DNA of 64,000 nt from Caloramator quimbayensis (GCF_900167605.1 NZ_FUYH01000001.1:186001-250000), one strand, 5' to 3'; positions 26,177-33,554 are shown, counted from the first letter of the stretch. Made by a program: numbers and translations. The notes: generated from the sequence alone by a model not told the origin.

Positions 26177-26755
26177 TTAGCTCAAAATTTCGTCTAATTT
26201 AAACTCAAGACCTTTAAATACACTACAGCATATACCCTCGTTGAATGTGTATTTCTGTGGTTCACCATATTGCCCTTTATCATTTAATATATATACAAGC
26301 ACGTTTTTTGATTCGGGATTTACTATCCAATACTCTTTAACCTTAAACTTTTCATATAAATAAAGCTTTTTCACATAGTCAATTGAAGCATTTGATGGTG
26401 AAACAACCTCTATTATAAAATCTGGTGTACCTTTGCAACCCTTATCATCTAATTTATTTTTATCACACACAACTGAAATATCTGGTTGAACAACATTTTT
26501 ACAGGAATCTTCACTTTCATCTTCTTCAATTAATCTTACATCAAATGGTGCAACATATACTTCACAATTTAGATTCTTTTCAGCTAAAAAATTTCCTATA
26601 ATCCTCGCTCCTTCAGTAACTATTTTTTGGTGTACTCTTGAAGGTGCTGGTGCCATCGCAAAAAATTGTCCATCTATAAGCTCAACTCTTGCATCTTTAT
26701 CAAAATTCAAATAATCTCTATACGTATGAATGTCATTCCTTTTAGGAATTGCCAT
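26177..26755 (-). CDS. Uma2-family (DUF820) nuclease-fold protein
   Basis: This 192-residue protein of the Uma2 family has the PD-(D/E)XK-type core: the first acid in VQPDISVVCD (about residues 97-106), then GTPDFIIEVVSPSNASIDYVKKLYLYEKFKVKEYWIV-like strands, where D-x-I-x-E-V and a following Lys give the nuclease signature. The family is common near mobile DNA and is annotated as putative restriction endonuclease, but its real substrate is unclear. ATG 26755 is used, with GGGGTGG upstream; a GTG at 26770 is the alternative. It transcribes away from the recombinase, towards the manC fragment. Confidence 0.8.
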   Translation of the reverse strand: MAIPKRNDIHTYRDYLNFDKDARVELIDGQFFAMAPAPSRVHQKIVTEGARIIGNFLAEKNLNCEVYVAPFDVRLIEEDESEDSCKNVVQPDISVVCDKNKLDDKGCKGTPDFIIEVVSPSNASIDYVKKLYLYEKFKVKEYWIVNPESKNVLVYILNDKGQYGEPQKYTFNEGICCSVFKGLEFKLDEILS

Positions 26756-26948
26756 ATAACCACCCCTCAAATGTTATTTTTATTATTTCAGCTTTATTTA
26801 ATTTGATTTTATTTCACCTAACTTAGAAAAACAAGTTCTTTATTGCTTTGTTTTACTAATATTTTACAATTAAAATCTATATATTTATATTAGAATAATC
26901 AAAGCAAATATGCAACTACATTTCCTATCAATCCTTAAGGTGGGGGTT

Positions 26949-27119
26949 ATGTCTAATATAACAATCAAAAATTCAAATCTATCTCTTAAAAGTTTAAACG
27001 ATTTATACACACAAGCAGTTCTAAATCTTATCAAATCTAATTTCTATGCAAATGCTGATGAAATTGATTATTTAATTGAGGTTATTAAAAAAGCTATAAA
27101 GCAGGAGGAATGTAGTTGA
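26949..27119 (+). CDS. Small protein overlapping the serine recombinase gene
   Basis: This 56-residue protein (MSNITIKNSNLSLKSLNDLY...) precedes the recombinase, and its stop TGA overlaps the recombinase TTG start, so the two are translationally coupled. ATG 26949 follows AAGGTGGGGG, a strong ribosome site; an upstream ATG (26910) lacks one. The protein is helical and charged, with a segment LIKSNFYANADEIDYLIEVI. I do not recognise the family. A recombination directionality factor or recombinase accessory protein is a reasonable hypothesis from position alone. Confidence 0.7.
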   Translation: MSNITIKNSNLSLKSLNDLYTQAVLNLIKSNFYANADEIDYLIEVIKKAIKQEECS

Positions 27120-28717
27120 AGATTGCAGCAATTTATTCAAGGAAATCAAAATACACAGGAAAAGGTGAATCAATTGATAATCAAATTACTATCTGCAAAG
27201 ACTATCTTGAAAAGATTGGTATTACTGATTATTTAATATATGAGGATGAAGGTTTTTCAGGAAAAAATATTAAAAGACCTGAATTTCAAAGGATGCTAAA
27301 GGATGCAAAGGATAAAAAATTTGATACCCTTATATGCTACAGGCTCGATAGAGTTAGCAGAAACATAGCCGACTTTGCTCACCTTATACAGCTTCTTGAA
27401 AAGTATAATATAAGTTTTATCTCAGTTTCAGAGCAGTTCGATACATCTTCCCCCATGGGAAGGGCTATGATGTATATTGCAAGCGTATTTGCCCAGCTTG
27501 AAAGAGAAACTATAGCAGAAAGGATAAGGGATAATATGCTTGAACTATCAAAGGGTGGAAGGTGGCTTGGAGGTCAGTCTCCTACTGGATTTAAAAGTAT
27601 ACCTATTAATTATAATGATAAAGACGGTCGACAAAAGAAAATGTTTAAACTTGAACCTATTAAAGAGGAACTTGAAATAGTTCAACTTATATTTGAGCTT
27701 TACCTAAAGTTTAAATCTCTAAGCCAAGTTGAAAAATATCTTCTAAAGAATAACATTAAAACAAAAAAGGGAACAGATTTTGTTAAGATGAAGATTAAAA
27801 CCATACTTAATAATCCAGCTTATGTTAAAGCTACTAAAGATGTTTTTGACTATCTTGAAGGAATGGGCATTAATGTAATAGGTGAGCCTAATGGAAAAAA
27901 CGGGCTTTTGCTATACAACAAAAGAAAGGGAAAAGCTGAGTATAAGGATAAAACCCTTTGGGTGTGTGCCGTTGCAAAGCATGAAGGAATTATTGAAGCT
28001 AAAGATTGGCTTGAAGTTCAAAGGATATTAGAAAAAAATAAGGACAGTGCGCCGAGGCTTGGAAAATCAAAATCTGGTCTTTTATCTGGTCTTATAAAAT
28101 GTGCAAAGTGCAAAAGTACAATGAAGATTACCTATGGAGTTTTAAATAAAAAAACAGGTGAAAAACCATATTATTATGCCTGTACATTAAAGCTTAATTC
28201 TGGGAAAACAAGATGCGATAACAAAAATACAAAAGGAGATGAGGTTGAAAGCATTGTAATTGAAACATTAAAAAACTTATGTCTTGATAAGGAAAAGCTT
28301 TACAATGAGCTTTTAAAATACAAAGAAAGCCTGTCCTCAATGTCTCCAAAGGAAGAGATTGAAATTTTAAATACTCAAATAAGACAGAATGAAAAATCCA
28401 TAGATAATTTAACTAACACCCTCTCTTTAACAGAAGATTCTAATTTAGCTAAAGTTCTGCTTCAAAAAATAGATGCTCTATCAAAGGAAAATTTAAGCTT
28501 AACGAAAAAGCTTCAAGAACTTAAAGCTAATAATGAACTTGAAGTTATACGAAAAAGAAAAATTGAGGAATTTGCAAAATCAATTGAAAGATTTGAAAGT
28601 CTTTTTGAAAATGCTTCTTTGGATGAAAAAAAGTCTCTGCTTAGGGACATAATAAAAACTATCTATTGGGACGGGGATAATGAAAAAATTGAAATTATTT
28701 ATAAAGAGGCAGAATAA
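27116..28717 (+). CDS. Large serine site-specific recombinase
   Basis: This 533-residue large serine recombinase catalyses integration and excision. The resolvase domain (1-150) has the nucleophile Ser in IYSRKSKYTG, the conserved YRLDRVSRN, and SEQFDTSSPMGRAMMYIASVFAQLERE. The Recombinase domain follows (about 160-270), then a zinc ribbon (IKCAKCKSTM ... YYYACTLK ... RCDNK, four Cys, about 320-365) and a long coiled coil (about 390-480), as in phage integrases such as SpoIVCA, phiC31 and SprA. Start TTG 27116 has AGGAGG seven bases upstream. All key residues are intact, so activity is expected. It lies inside the element that splits manC. Confidence 0.95.
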   Translation: MKIAAIYSRKSKYTGKGESIDNQITICKDYLEKIGITDYLIYEDEGFSGKNIKRPEFQRMLKDAKDKKFDTLICYRLDRVSRNIADFAHLIQLLEKYNISFISVSEQFDTSSPMGRAMMYIASVFAQLERETIAERIRDNMLELSKGGRWLGGQSPTGFKSIPINYNDKDGRQKKMFKLEPIKEELEIVQLIFELYLKFKSLSQVEKYLLKNNIKTKKGTDFVKMKIKTILNNPAYVKATKDVFDYLEGMGINVIGEPNGKNGLLLYNKRKGKAEYKDKTLWVCAVAKHEGIIEAKDWLEVQRILEKNKDSAPRLGKSKSGLLSGLIKCAKCKSTMKITYGVLNKKTGEKPYYYACTLKLNSGKTRCDNKNTKGDEVESIVIETLKNLCLDKEKLYNELLKYKESLSSMSPKEEIEILNTQIRQNEKSIDNLTNTLSLTEDSNLAKVLLQKIDALSKENLSLTKKLQELKANNELEVIRKRKIEEFAKSIERFESLFENASLDEKKSLLRDIIKTIYWDGDNEKIEIIYKEAE

Positions 28718-28730
28718 ACTCTGCCTCTTT
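28703..28730. terminator. Bidirectional terminator between recombinase and hepT
   Basis: AAAGAGGCAG-AATAAACT-CTGCCTCTTT is a perfect 10-bp stem spanning the convergent ends of the recombinase and hepT genes. Confidence 0.8.
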
Positions 28731-29163
28731 AATAATTTTCCTCAAGATATTTGTTAATATATTTGATAAATACTGAAAAATCATTGAGTCTATTCTTCAA
28801 TATATCCAAAACAACATCTTCGTCTAATCTTGTATAATCATGAACAAGTATATTTCTAAAAGATGCCATACCTGAAATTTGTTTTGCAAATTTTTCGGGT
28901 ATAATACCCTGCTTATATAATGTTAATATTGTTTCTCTATAGCTTTCTGGCCTTTCAAGCCCTAATGAGGAAATAATAATATTTGAAATATCCAAAACAC
29001 ACTCAACTGATATATGCAGCCCTCTTTCAATTCCCCAATACCTTATAATATCTTCCTTTAGATTTTCTTTATTTACAACCTTTGAAACCTGCTCAAGATG
29101 AAGTAAGTTTTTTTGCAGCTCCTTTATTTTAAGATTAATTAAATCAATTATATTTCTCGTCAT
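28729..29163 (-). CDS. hepT: HepT-like HEPN-domain toxin (DUF86)
   Basis: This 144-residue helical protein has the HEPN ribonuclease motif Rx4-6H, FRNILVHDYTRLD (about residues 99-111), with the typical HepT N-terminus INLKIKELQKNLLHLEQV and HISVECVLDISNIII. It is the toxin of MntA/HepT (MNT/HEPN) systems, which is neutralised by polyadenylation/AMPylation of HepT by MntA. Start ATG 29163 lies within the 3' end of mntA, so the two genes overlap by 20 bases; longer frames upstream are in the wrong frame of mntA. It is carried by the recombinase element. Confidence 0.88.
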   Translation of the reverse strand: MTRNIIDLINLKIKELQKNLLHLEQVSKVVNKENLKEDIIRYWGIERGLHISVECVLDISNIIISSLGLERPESYRETILTLYKQGIIPEKFAKQISGMASFRNILVHDYTRLDEDVVLDILKNRLNDFSVFIKYINKYLEENY

Positions 29164-29593
29164 CCAAATCACCCCACTTCTCATTAAAAGCCATATCCAT
29201 AATTTCCTTCTGCCTTTTTCTAAAAAACTCCATATCCATATATTCATCCATAGCCCTTGCTTCAAATAATACTCTTTCATCTTCACTTATCTTATAGACA
29301 TTTTTACCATATTTAATCACTTGAAACTTTAATACCTCATTTACATCGTTTAATATTACAAGGTCTATGTCGTCTCTTTTGAAAATATCCATAAACTCTC
29401 CGATTAAGTTTAATTTATCAAGGGGTGAATACTTACCCATTAAAACTGCAATATCAAGGTCGCTATTTTTTCTATTGTTTCCCTTTCCATAGGAGCCAAA
29501 AATATATATAAGTTTTATATCAAACTGGGAAAGTAATTTATTAATATTTTCCTTGAGAATATTTTCTACCTCTTGTAAGCTGTTTTGAATCAT
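29144..29593 (-). CDS. mntA: MntA-like nucleotidyltransferase antitoxin
   Basis: This 149-residue minimal nucleotidyltransferase has the GSx-type active site IYIFGSYGKGNNRKNSDLDI, where GS and the DxD acids lie about residues 33-49, and the third acid in DDIDLVIL. By family it modifies the HepT toxin encoded next. ATG 29593 is preferred because GGAG lies eight bases upstream; a GTG at 29602 overlaps that site. The operon order antitoxin-toxin with overlap is typical. The pair probably stabilises the element in the chromosome. Confidence 0.88.
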   Translation of the reverse strand: MIQNSLQEVENILKENINKLLSQFDIKLIYIFGSYGKGNNRKNSDLDIAVLMGKYSPLDKLNLIGEFMDIFKRDDIDLVILNDVNEVLKFQVIKYGKNVYKISEDERVLFEARAMDEYMDMEFFRKRQKEIMDMAFNEKWGDLDDEKYN

Positions 29594-29687
29594 AATCTTC
29601 ACTCCAAAAATACTTATTATATAATTTTACCATAACTAAAATATAAATAAACAAATAAGTTAAAATAATGCTAAATAAATCTATCGC

Positions 29688-29707
29688 ACTTTGGTAAGTC
29701 GTATATC
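29688..29707. other. Predicted attachment site (5'-manC junction)
   Basis: ACTTTGGTAA (29688-29697) is followed by six bases and the TATC core (29704-29707), beyond which manC coding sequence resumes. It is the inverted counterpart of the arm at 26123-26132. Confidence 0.6.
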
Positions 29708-30304
29708 TGCACGCCATACGAACATTCCGCTGTTCCAAAGATAATTTCCCTTTTCAAGAAAGCTCTTTGCAACATCGACATTAGGCTTTTCAATAAATCT
29801 TTTTACCTTAAAAGTTCCTTTTTCCATTTCATCCCCTTTTTCAATGTATCCATAGCCTGACTCAGGCCTTGTTGGGTTTATTCCCATAGTTACAAGAAAA
29901 TCACCGTCCTGCGCTATATCTATTGCCCTTTTTAAAGTGTTTTCAAACTCCTCCTGACCTATTATAATGTGATCTGAGGGAAGAACCACCATTACAGCCT
30001 CAAAGTCCCTTTTCAAAAGCTTTATTGCCGCAAGACCAATACAAGATGCCGTCTCCTTATTAAGGGGCTCTTTGAATATGTTTTCTTCCTTTACATCAAG
30101 AAGACTGTTTATTATTGGAACATAGACCTTATTCGTAACAACACAAATCTTTGATGAATCAATTAGATTTTTAATTCTGTCAACTGTGCACTCTATCATG
30201 CTCTTTTCCCCTACAGTTTTTAAAAACTGCTTTGGAAGGCTTTTTCTTGATTTAGGCCAGAACCTCGAGCCAAGCCCTCCCGACATTATAACAGCATAAA
30301 CCAT
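29704..30304 (-). pseudogene. manC: Mannose-1-phosphate guanylyltransferase, 5' fragment (separated by insertion)
   Basis: This is the N-terminal ~200 residues of ManC, with the nucleotide-binding VIMSGGLGSRFWPKSRKSLP (about 5-24), PSDHIIIGQEEF, GINPTRPESGYGYIE and RFIEKPNVDVAKSFLEKGNY ending NSGMFVWRAD. Beyond the GATA core the frame goes seven codons into element DNA and stops at 29681. The start ATG is preceded by GGGGGG six bases upstream. It has no internal stops or missing residues, so only the insertion disables it. A sigma-K-like promoter candidate is 20-46 bases upstream of the start. The intact paralogue is at 57630-58706. Confidence 0.9.
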
Positions 30305-30323
30305 AATAATCCCCCCGTATATT

Positions 30324-30350
30324 CATAGTATGCGGAGGGATTATTTTGGT
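30324..30350 (-). promoter_or_regulatory. Candidate sigma-K-like promoter of split manC
   Basis: On the minus strand AC (30350-30349), 16 bases, then CATACTATG (30332-30324). This matches AC-N16-CATAnnnTA except for the last base. It lies 20 bases before the start codon. Lower confidence than the coat-cluster promoter. Confidence 0.3.
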
Positions 30351-30361
30351 GAATACTTCAG

Positions 30362-30378
30362 GGGACGGTTACTTATTA
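30362..30378 (-). repeat. AATAAGTAACCGTCCC repeat unit
   Basis: The reverse complement reads TAATAAGTAACCGTCCC, the same unit as at 344-360 and 31434-31490. Here it is single and in the region between the small membrane protein gene and the split manC. Confidence 0.6.
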
Positions 30379-30415
30379 TCTTAAAATTAAAATATATTTT
30401 CTTCTTTCCTTTTTC

Positions 30416-30556
30416 TCACCTGCATCTTCTTGTAAATCCAAAAAAATCCCTGCATATTGCAATTATTCCTTTTATAATAATTGAAAAAAGAGCTTCAATT
30501 AAAATAACTATTCCAGATATAATAAGCCCCACCACAATTAAAACCATATTAAGCAT
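30416..30556 (-). CDS. Small membrane protein (46 aa)
   Basis: This short gene begins MLNMVLIVVGLIISGIVILI, one clear membrane helix, followed by an amphipathic stretch and a basic C-terminus FFGFTRRCR. AGGTGA lies five bases upstream of ATG 30556, and the stop is 30416. It is upstream of the split manC on the same strand, with about 110 bp between. Family not recognised. Small hydrophobic proteins of this kind are common in sporulation and membrane stress, but nothing here fixes the function. The opposite-strand frame is less convincing. Confidence 0.5.
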   Translation of the reverse strand: MLNMVLIVVGLIISGIVILIEALFSIIIKGIIAICRDFFGFTRRCR

Positions 30557-30599
30557 ATAAATCACCTGAAAAAGCGCTTTATATTATATTATTAATAAA

Positions 30600-30634
30600 A
30601 AAAGGATAAAGACACAAAAATGCCTTTATCCTTT
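30600..30634. terminator. Terminator hairpin downstream of LysM-CAP gene
   Basis: AAAAGGATAAAG (30600-30611) pairs with CTTTATCCTTTT (30623-30634). On the minus strand it follows the LysM-CAP gene and ends in T residues. Confidence 0.65.
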
Positions 30635-30669
30635 TAAAGTAAAATATAGTTTATGCCAAAAGCAGTATT

Positions 30670-31287
30670 TTAATAGGGTTTTATAAACATCTGAGTCCAG
30701 TAGCAAACTCCATTTGCATCCTTTGCAAGACCTACTCCTATTTGAGTGTAAGAAGGGCTTAGAATATTTGCTCTGTGTCCTGAAGAATTCATCCATGCAT
30801 TCATAACCTCAGCAGGTGTTCTTTGTCCGTAGGCTATGTTTTCCCCGGCTGCTGAAAACCTTATCCCAAAATTCTGCATCATAGTAAAGGGCGAGCCGTA
30901 GGTCGGAGATGTATGGGAGAAATATTTTTTATCTATCATATCCTGGGATTTGTACCTTGCAACCCTGCAAAGCTGCCAATTCTTAGTTAAAGCTTGAAGT
31001 CCAGCCTTTGCCCTTTCAACATTTACAAGCCTTATAACCTCATCTTCCATTCCTGCAATAGTCTGATCTATTGAGGGTATGTTAATCTTCTGTCCCGGAT
31101 ATATAAGGTTTGGGTTTGTTATTTGCTTATTAGCATCGATTATCTCCTTAACCCCTACCTGATACTTTACAGCGATTTTCCACATGCTGTCTCCGGGCTG
31201 TACCACATAGACATTGTTTTGCTTAGCATAGGCAGGAAAACAAATCAGTGTAAAGAGAAACAAAAATATAAAAATCTTTTTTTTCAT
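30670..31287 (-). CDS. Secreted LysM-CAP (SCP/YkwD-like) protein
   Basis: This 205-residue exported protein has a signal peptide (KKKIFIFLFLFTLICFPAYA), one LysM repeat (YVVQPGDSMWKIAVKYQVGV ... NPNLIYPGQKINIPS, about residues 27-75) that would bind peptidoglycan, and a CAP domain (about 85-205) with NVERAKAGLQALT, HTSPTYGSPF, AAGENIAYGQ and NSSGHRANIL. CAP-LysM proteins such as SafA/YkwD relatives occur on cells and spores. ATG 31287 has GAGGTGA upstream; the GTG at 31296 overlaps that site. Enzymatic activity is not established for the family. Confidence 0.9.
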   Translation of the reverse strand: MKKKIFIFLFLFTLICFPAYAKQNNVYVVQPGDSMWKIAVKYQVGVKEIIDANKQITNPNLIYPGQKINIPSIDQTIAGMEDEVIRLVNVERAKAGLQALTKNWQLCRVARYKSQDMIDKKYFSHTSPTYGSPFTMMQNFGIRFSAAGENIAYGQRTPAEVMNAWMNSSGHRANILSPSYTQIGVGLAKDANGVCYWTQMFIKPY

Positions 31288-31349
31288 TAATATCACCTCT
31301 ATTTTATTTTCTATAGAGGTCTGATATTTTATAACTTGTAATTTTTCCC

Positions 31350-31390
31350 TATGAGTGCCGGTACCGGAGAATGAGGGTAAAAAATACCAA
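31350..31390 (-). promoter_or_regulatory. Possible structured leader upstream of the LysM-CAP gene
   Basis: On the minus strand ACCCTC ... GAGGG-like arms enclose the GC-rich palindrome CCGGTACCGG (near 31361-31370), unusual in this AT-rich DNA. It lies about 65-100 bases before the LysM-CAP start. I cannot assign it to a known riboswitch class. Confidence 0.25.
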
Positions 31391-31433
31391 CAAATTAGTA
31401 AGTGACAAACTAATACGTAAATAAAGTAAATAA

Positions 31434-31490
31434 AATAAGTAACCGTCCCTAAGCTTGTTTACTATTTTTAAAGAGGGACGGTTACTTATT
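31434..31490. repeat. Paired AATAAGTAACCGTCCCT palindrome
   Basis: Two copies in inverted orientation (31434-31450 and 31474-31490) form a perfect 17-bp stem with a 23-base loop that contains AAGCTTGTTTAC. It is the most complete form of the repeat in this window and lies between divergent genes. Confidence 0.8.
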
Positions 31491-31581
31491 ATAGATATAA
31501 AAGCAAAATTTTATCTATAAAAATTGCTTTTTTTAAATTTTAAATTATGTGATATAATACTATTTGACGGGAGGATAGAAA

Positions 31582-32574
31582 ATGAAAAAAATTTATATAA
31601 TAATTGTTTCTTTCGTACTTTTAGCCTCTTTTGCTGCTATAAAAAGTATGTCTGAGCCAAAAACAAATAAAGTTCCAACTATACAGGATGCTAAAAACAA
31701 GATAGAAGATAAAGCTGCTGTATCTGACATTGATAATAAAATAAGAGCTGTTTATATAGATGGAAGGCTGCCCTTTAATATTTCAATGATAAAGGAACTT
31801 AAGGTTAATACAATAGTGCTGTCACAGGAAGGAGTCAGAATGCCTGCTGCTCCCTATAAAACAAACTACAGAGCTTTAAAGTCCCTTGAAAAAAATACAA
31901 AGGAACTTGAAAAATCTGAAATTGATTATATTATAGATATTAATTCCGGTCCGGGGTTTTCCTCCGATGGCAAAATATCGAGTATATTTGCAAATGACAC
32001 CGAAGCGTTGTACTTTGCTAAAATGAGCTGTGAAGTTATAAAAAGACATGTAAGCAATAAAAACTTTAAGGGAATAATGATAAGCCTTGAAAATACAAAT
32101 GTACTTGAGGATAACTACTATAACACTTTAAAATATATAATAAACAAAATACAAAACAGTTATCCAGATGTAAATATAATACTAAATCTTTATCCATGTT
32201 CCTTTGAAAATAACTTTGAAAACCTTTCAGTTCCTGAGTTGAAAAATGTAACTCTAAATGCCGTAATTTATTTTAAAGGGATGTCCTACCCAATGTACGC
32301 AACAGGTTATAAAGCATCCTTAAAGATAAACAAAAACGTTATACTTTCAAATCTTCAAATTCTTAAGGAATTTCAAGAAAAGAATAAAACAAATATGATG
32401 ATTACGATTAAAACTCCTTGGACAGAAAAATCCGATATATTTTTGCAGGATGTATATGAAATAAATAAAATGCTAAGCTTCAATTTAAATATAGGCTATA
32501 TTAACAGCTTTGATGATTATGATTTCACTAAAAACGAAGACGTATTAAAAGTAATAAAAAGAAACAACAAATAG
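31582..32574 (+). CDS. Exported protein of unknown function with barrel-like domain
   Basis: This 330-residue protein has an N-terminal hydrophobic signal or anchor (KIYIIIVSFVLLASFAAI), then a polar linker and a domain from about residue 55. Alternating strands and helices (AVYIDGRLPFNISMIKELKVNTIVL, IDYIIDINSGPGF, FKGIMISLENTN, VNIILNLYP, NMMITIKTPW, LNIGYINSFDDYD) suggest a TIM-barrel glycosidase-like fold, but I see no conserved catalytic pair I can name. GGGAGG is eight bases before the ATG. The gene stands alone between the repeat and the uppP gene and shares a terminator with the latter. Confidence 0.75.
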   Translation: MKKIYIIIVSFVLLASFAAIKSMSEPKTNKVPTIQDAKNKIEDKAAVSDIDNKIRAVYIDGRLPFNISMIKELKVNTIVLSQEGVRMPAAPYKTNYRALKSLEKNTKELEKSEIDYIIDINSGPGFSSDGKISSIFANDTEALYFAKMSCEVIKRHVSNKNFKGIMISLENTNVLEDNYYNTLKYIINKIQNSYPDVNIILNLYPCSFENNFENLSVPELKNVTLNAVIYFKGMSYPMYATGYKASLKINKNVILSNLQILKEFQEKNKTNMMITIKTPWTEKSDIFLQDVYEINKMLSFNLNIGYINSFDDYDFTKNEDVLKVIKRNNK

Positions 32575-32593
32575 GGTGCAGATGCACCCTATT
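32570..32593. terminator. Bidirectional terminator
   Basis: AATAGGGTGCA-GA-TGCACCCTATT followed by T residues on either strand, between the convergent unknown exported gene and uppP. Confidence 0.85.
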
Positions 32594-32594
32594 T

Positions 32595-33377
32595 TTATAG
32601 CAATATTAAAACTAATATACCAAGTATTATTCTATAATAAGCAAAAGGAGCAAGTTTCCTCTTTTTTATATAGTTCATGAAAAATGCTATAACTACATAG
32701 GCTACTATAAAGGAAACTACTGTACCAGTCAGCATTACAATCCACTCAAAGGCGCTAAAGGCAAGTCCTCCTTTAAGCAGCATAAGTACTGCTGCCCCAA
32801 TCAGTGTTGGAATCGCTAAAAAGAAGGAAAACTCGGCAGCTGCCTCACGGGAAAGTCCAATTAAAAGACCTCCTATTATTGTTGAGGCTGAGCGGGACAT
32901 ACCCGGCCACATAGCAAGACACTGTATAAATCCTATTATAAATGCATCTTTGTAGGATATCTCATCGGTGTCATGAACTCTTACCCTCTTTAGTCTCTTC
33001 TCTGCATATAGAAGAAGAAGTGCTCCAACTATAAGTGCCATAGCAACAGGCCTTGGATAAAAAAGATGCTCTTCAAGAAAGTCGTTAAATAAAAGTCCCA
33101 AAACCATTGCAGGCAAGAATCCAACTACTACCTTCGCCCAAAGTCTGTATACCTTCTTCGACTGTTTTGCATGCCCAAGCTTTGGAAATAGCTTATCCTT
33201 AAAGTAGATTATAACTGCAAGTATTGCTCCAACTTGAATAACTACATCAAAAGCATTTGCAAAGCTGCCAGTAAACTTTATAAATTTGTTTGCAATTATT
33301 AAATGTCCGGTGGATGAAACCGGCAGAAATTCAGTAAGACCTTCAATAATTCCAAGTATTATTGCCTTTATTATCAT
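32595..33377 (-). CDS. uppP: Undecaprenyl-diphosphatase UppP/BacA
   Basis: This 260-residue membrane phosphatase recycles undecaprenyl pyrophosphate to the monophosphate that carries peptidoglycan and polysaccharide precursors. The two active-site blocks are GIIEGLTEFLPVSSTGHLI (about residues 9-27) and MWPGMSRSASTIIGGLLIG (about 155-174). About eight hydrophobic segments follow the family plan. AGGGAGGG precedes the ATG. It supplies carrier lipid relevant to the glycan cluster further right but is transcribed separately. Bacitracin tolerance is a known effect of the family. Confidence 0.95.
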   Translation of the reverse strand: MIIKAIILGIIEGLTEFLPVSSTGHLIIANKFIKFTGSFANAFDVVIQVGAILAVIIYFKDKLFPKLGHAKQSKKVYRLWAKVVVGFLPAMVLGLLFNDFLEEHLFYPRPVAMALIVGALLLLYAEKRLKRVRVHDTDEISYKDAFIIGFIQCLAMWPGMSRSASTIIGGLLIGLSREAAAEFSFFLAIPTLIGAAVLMLLKGGLAFSAFEWIVMLTGTVVSFIVAYVVIAFFMNYIKKRKLAPFAYYRIILGILVLILL

Positions 33378-33554
33378 TATATCCCTCCCTAATATTTCTC
33401 CATTCTCCAGTGATAATCACCAAAGAATAAAACTGACGCTACCCTTATAGAATACATCAAATATAATCTCCCTTCAACTTTATAAACACATAATTATCAT
33501 ATTATTAATAATTTGAAAATATATTTAAAATAAGCAAGATGAGGGGGGATTTTT

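Larger units (their letters stand above)
26111..29707. mobile_element. 3.6-kb serine-recombinase element splitting manC
   Basis: The element lies between the two manC parts and contains, in order, uma2-like (minus), a small gene and a large serine recombinase (plus), and hepT and mntA (minus). A direct 4-bp core TATC on the plus strand (GATA on the minus strand) is at both ends: 26111-26114 and 29704-29707. One copy retained gives 3593 bp of inserted DNA. The element side of each junction carries TTACCAAAGT in inverted orientation. Joining the flanks at the core gives codons reading WRADRLLREIKKYLPDLY, colinear without gap with WKASTILKNIQRYMPNLY of the paralogue. Confidence 0.88.

Noticed and set aside
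25647-30304. Reading the two manC parts as independent decayed duplicates
   Set aside because: They are complementary halves without overlap, in register, sharing a short core with the insert containing an intact recombinase; simple decay does not predict this.
30330-30560. 76-codon plus-strand frame
   Set aside because: It is antisense to the 46-codon gene at 30416-30556, which has AGGTGA at good spacing and a clear membrane helix; the plus frame has neither.
31350-31390. c-di-GMP or c-di-AMP riboswitch before the LysM-CAP gene
   Set aside because: The GC-rich palindrome drew attention, but I could not match the conserved cores of either class.
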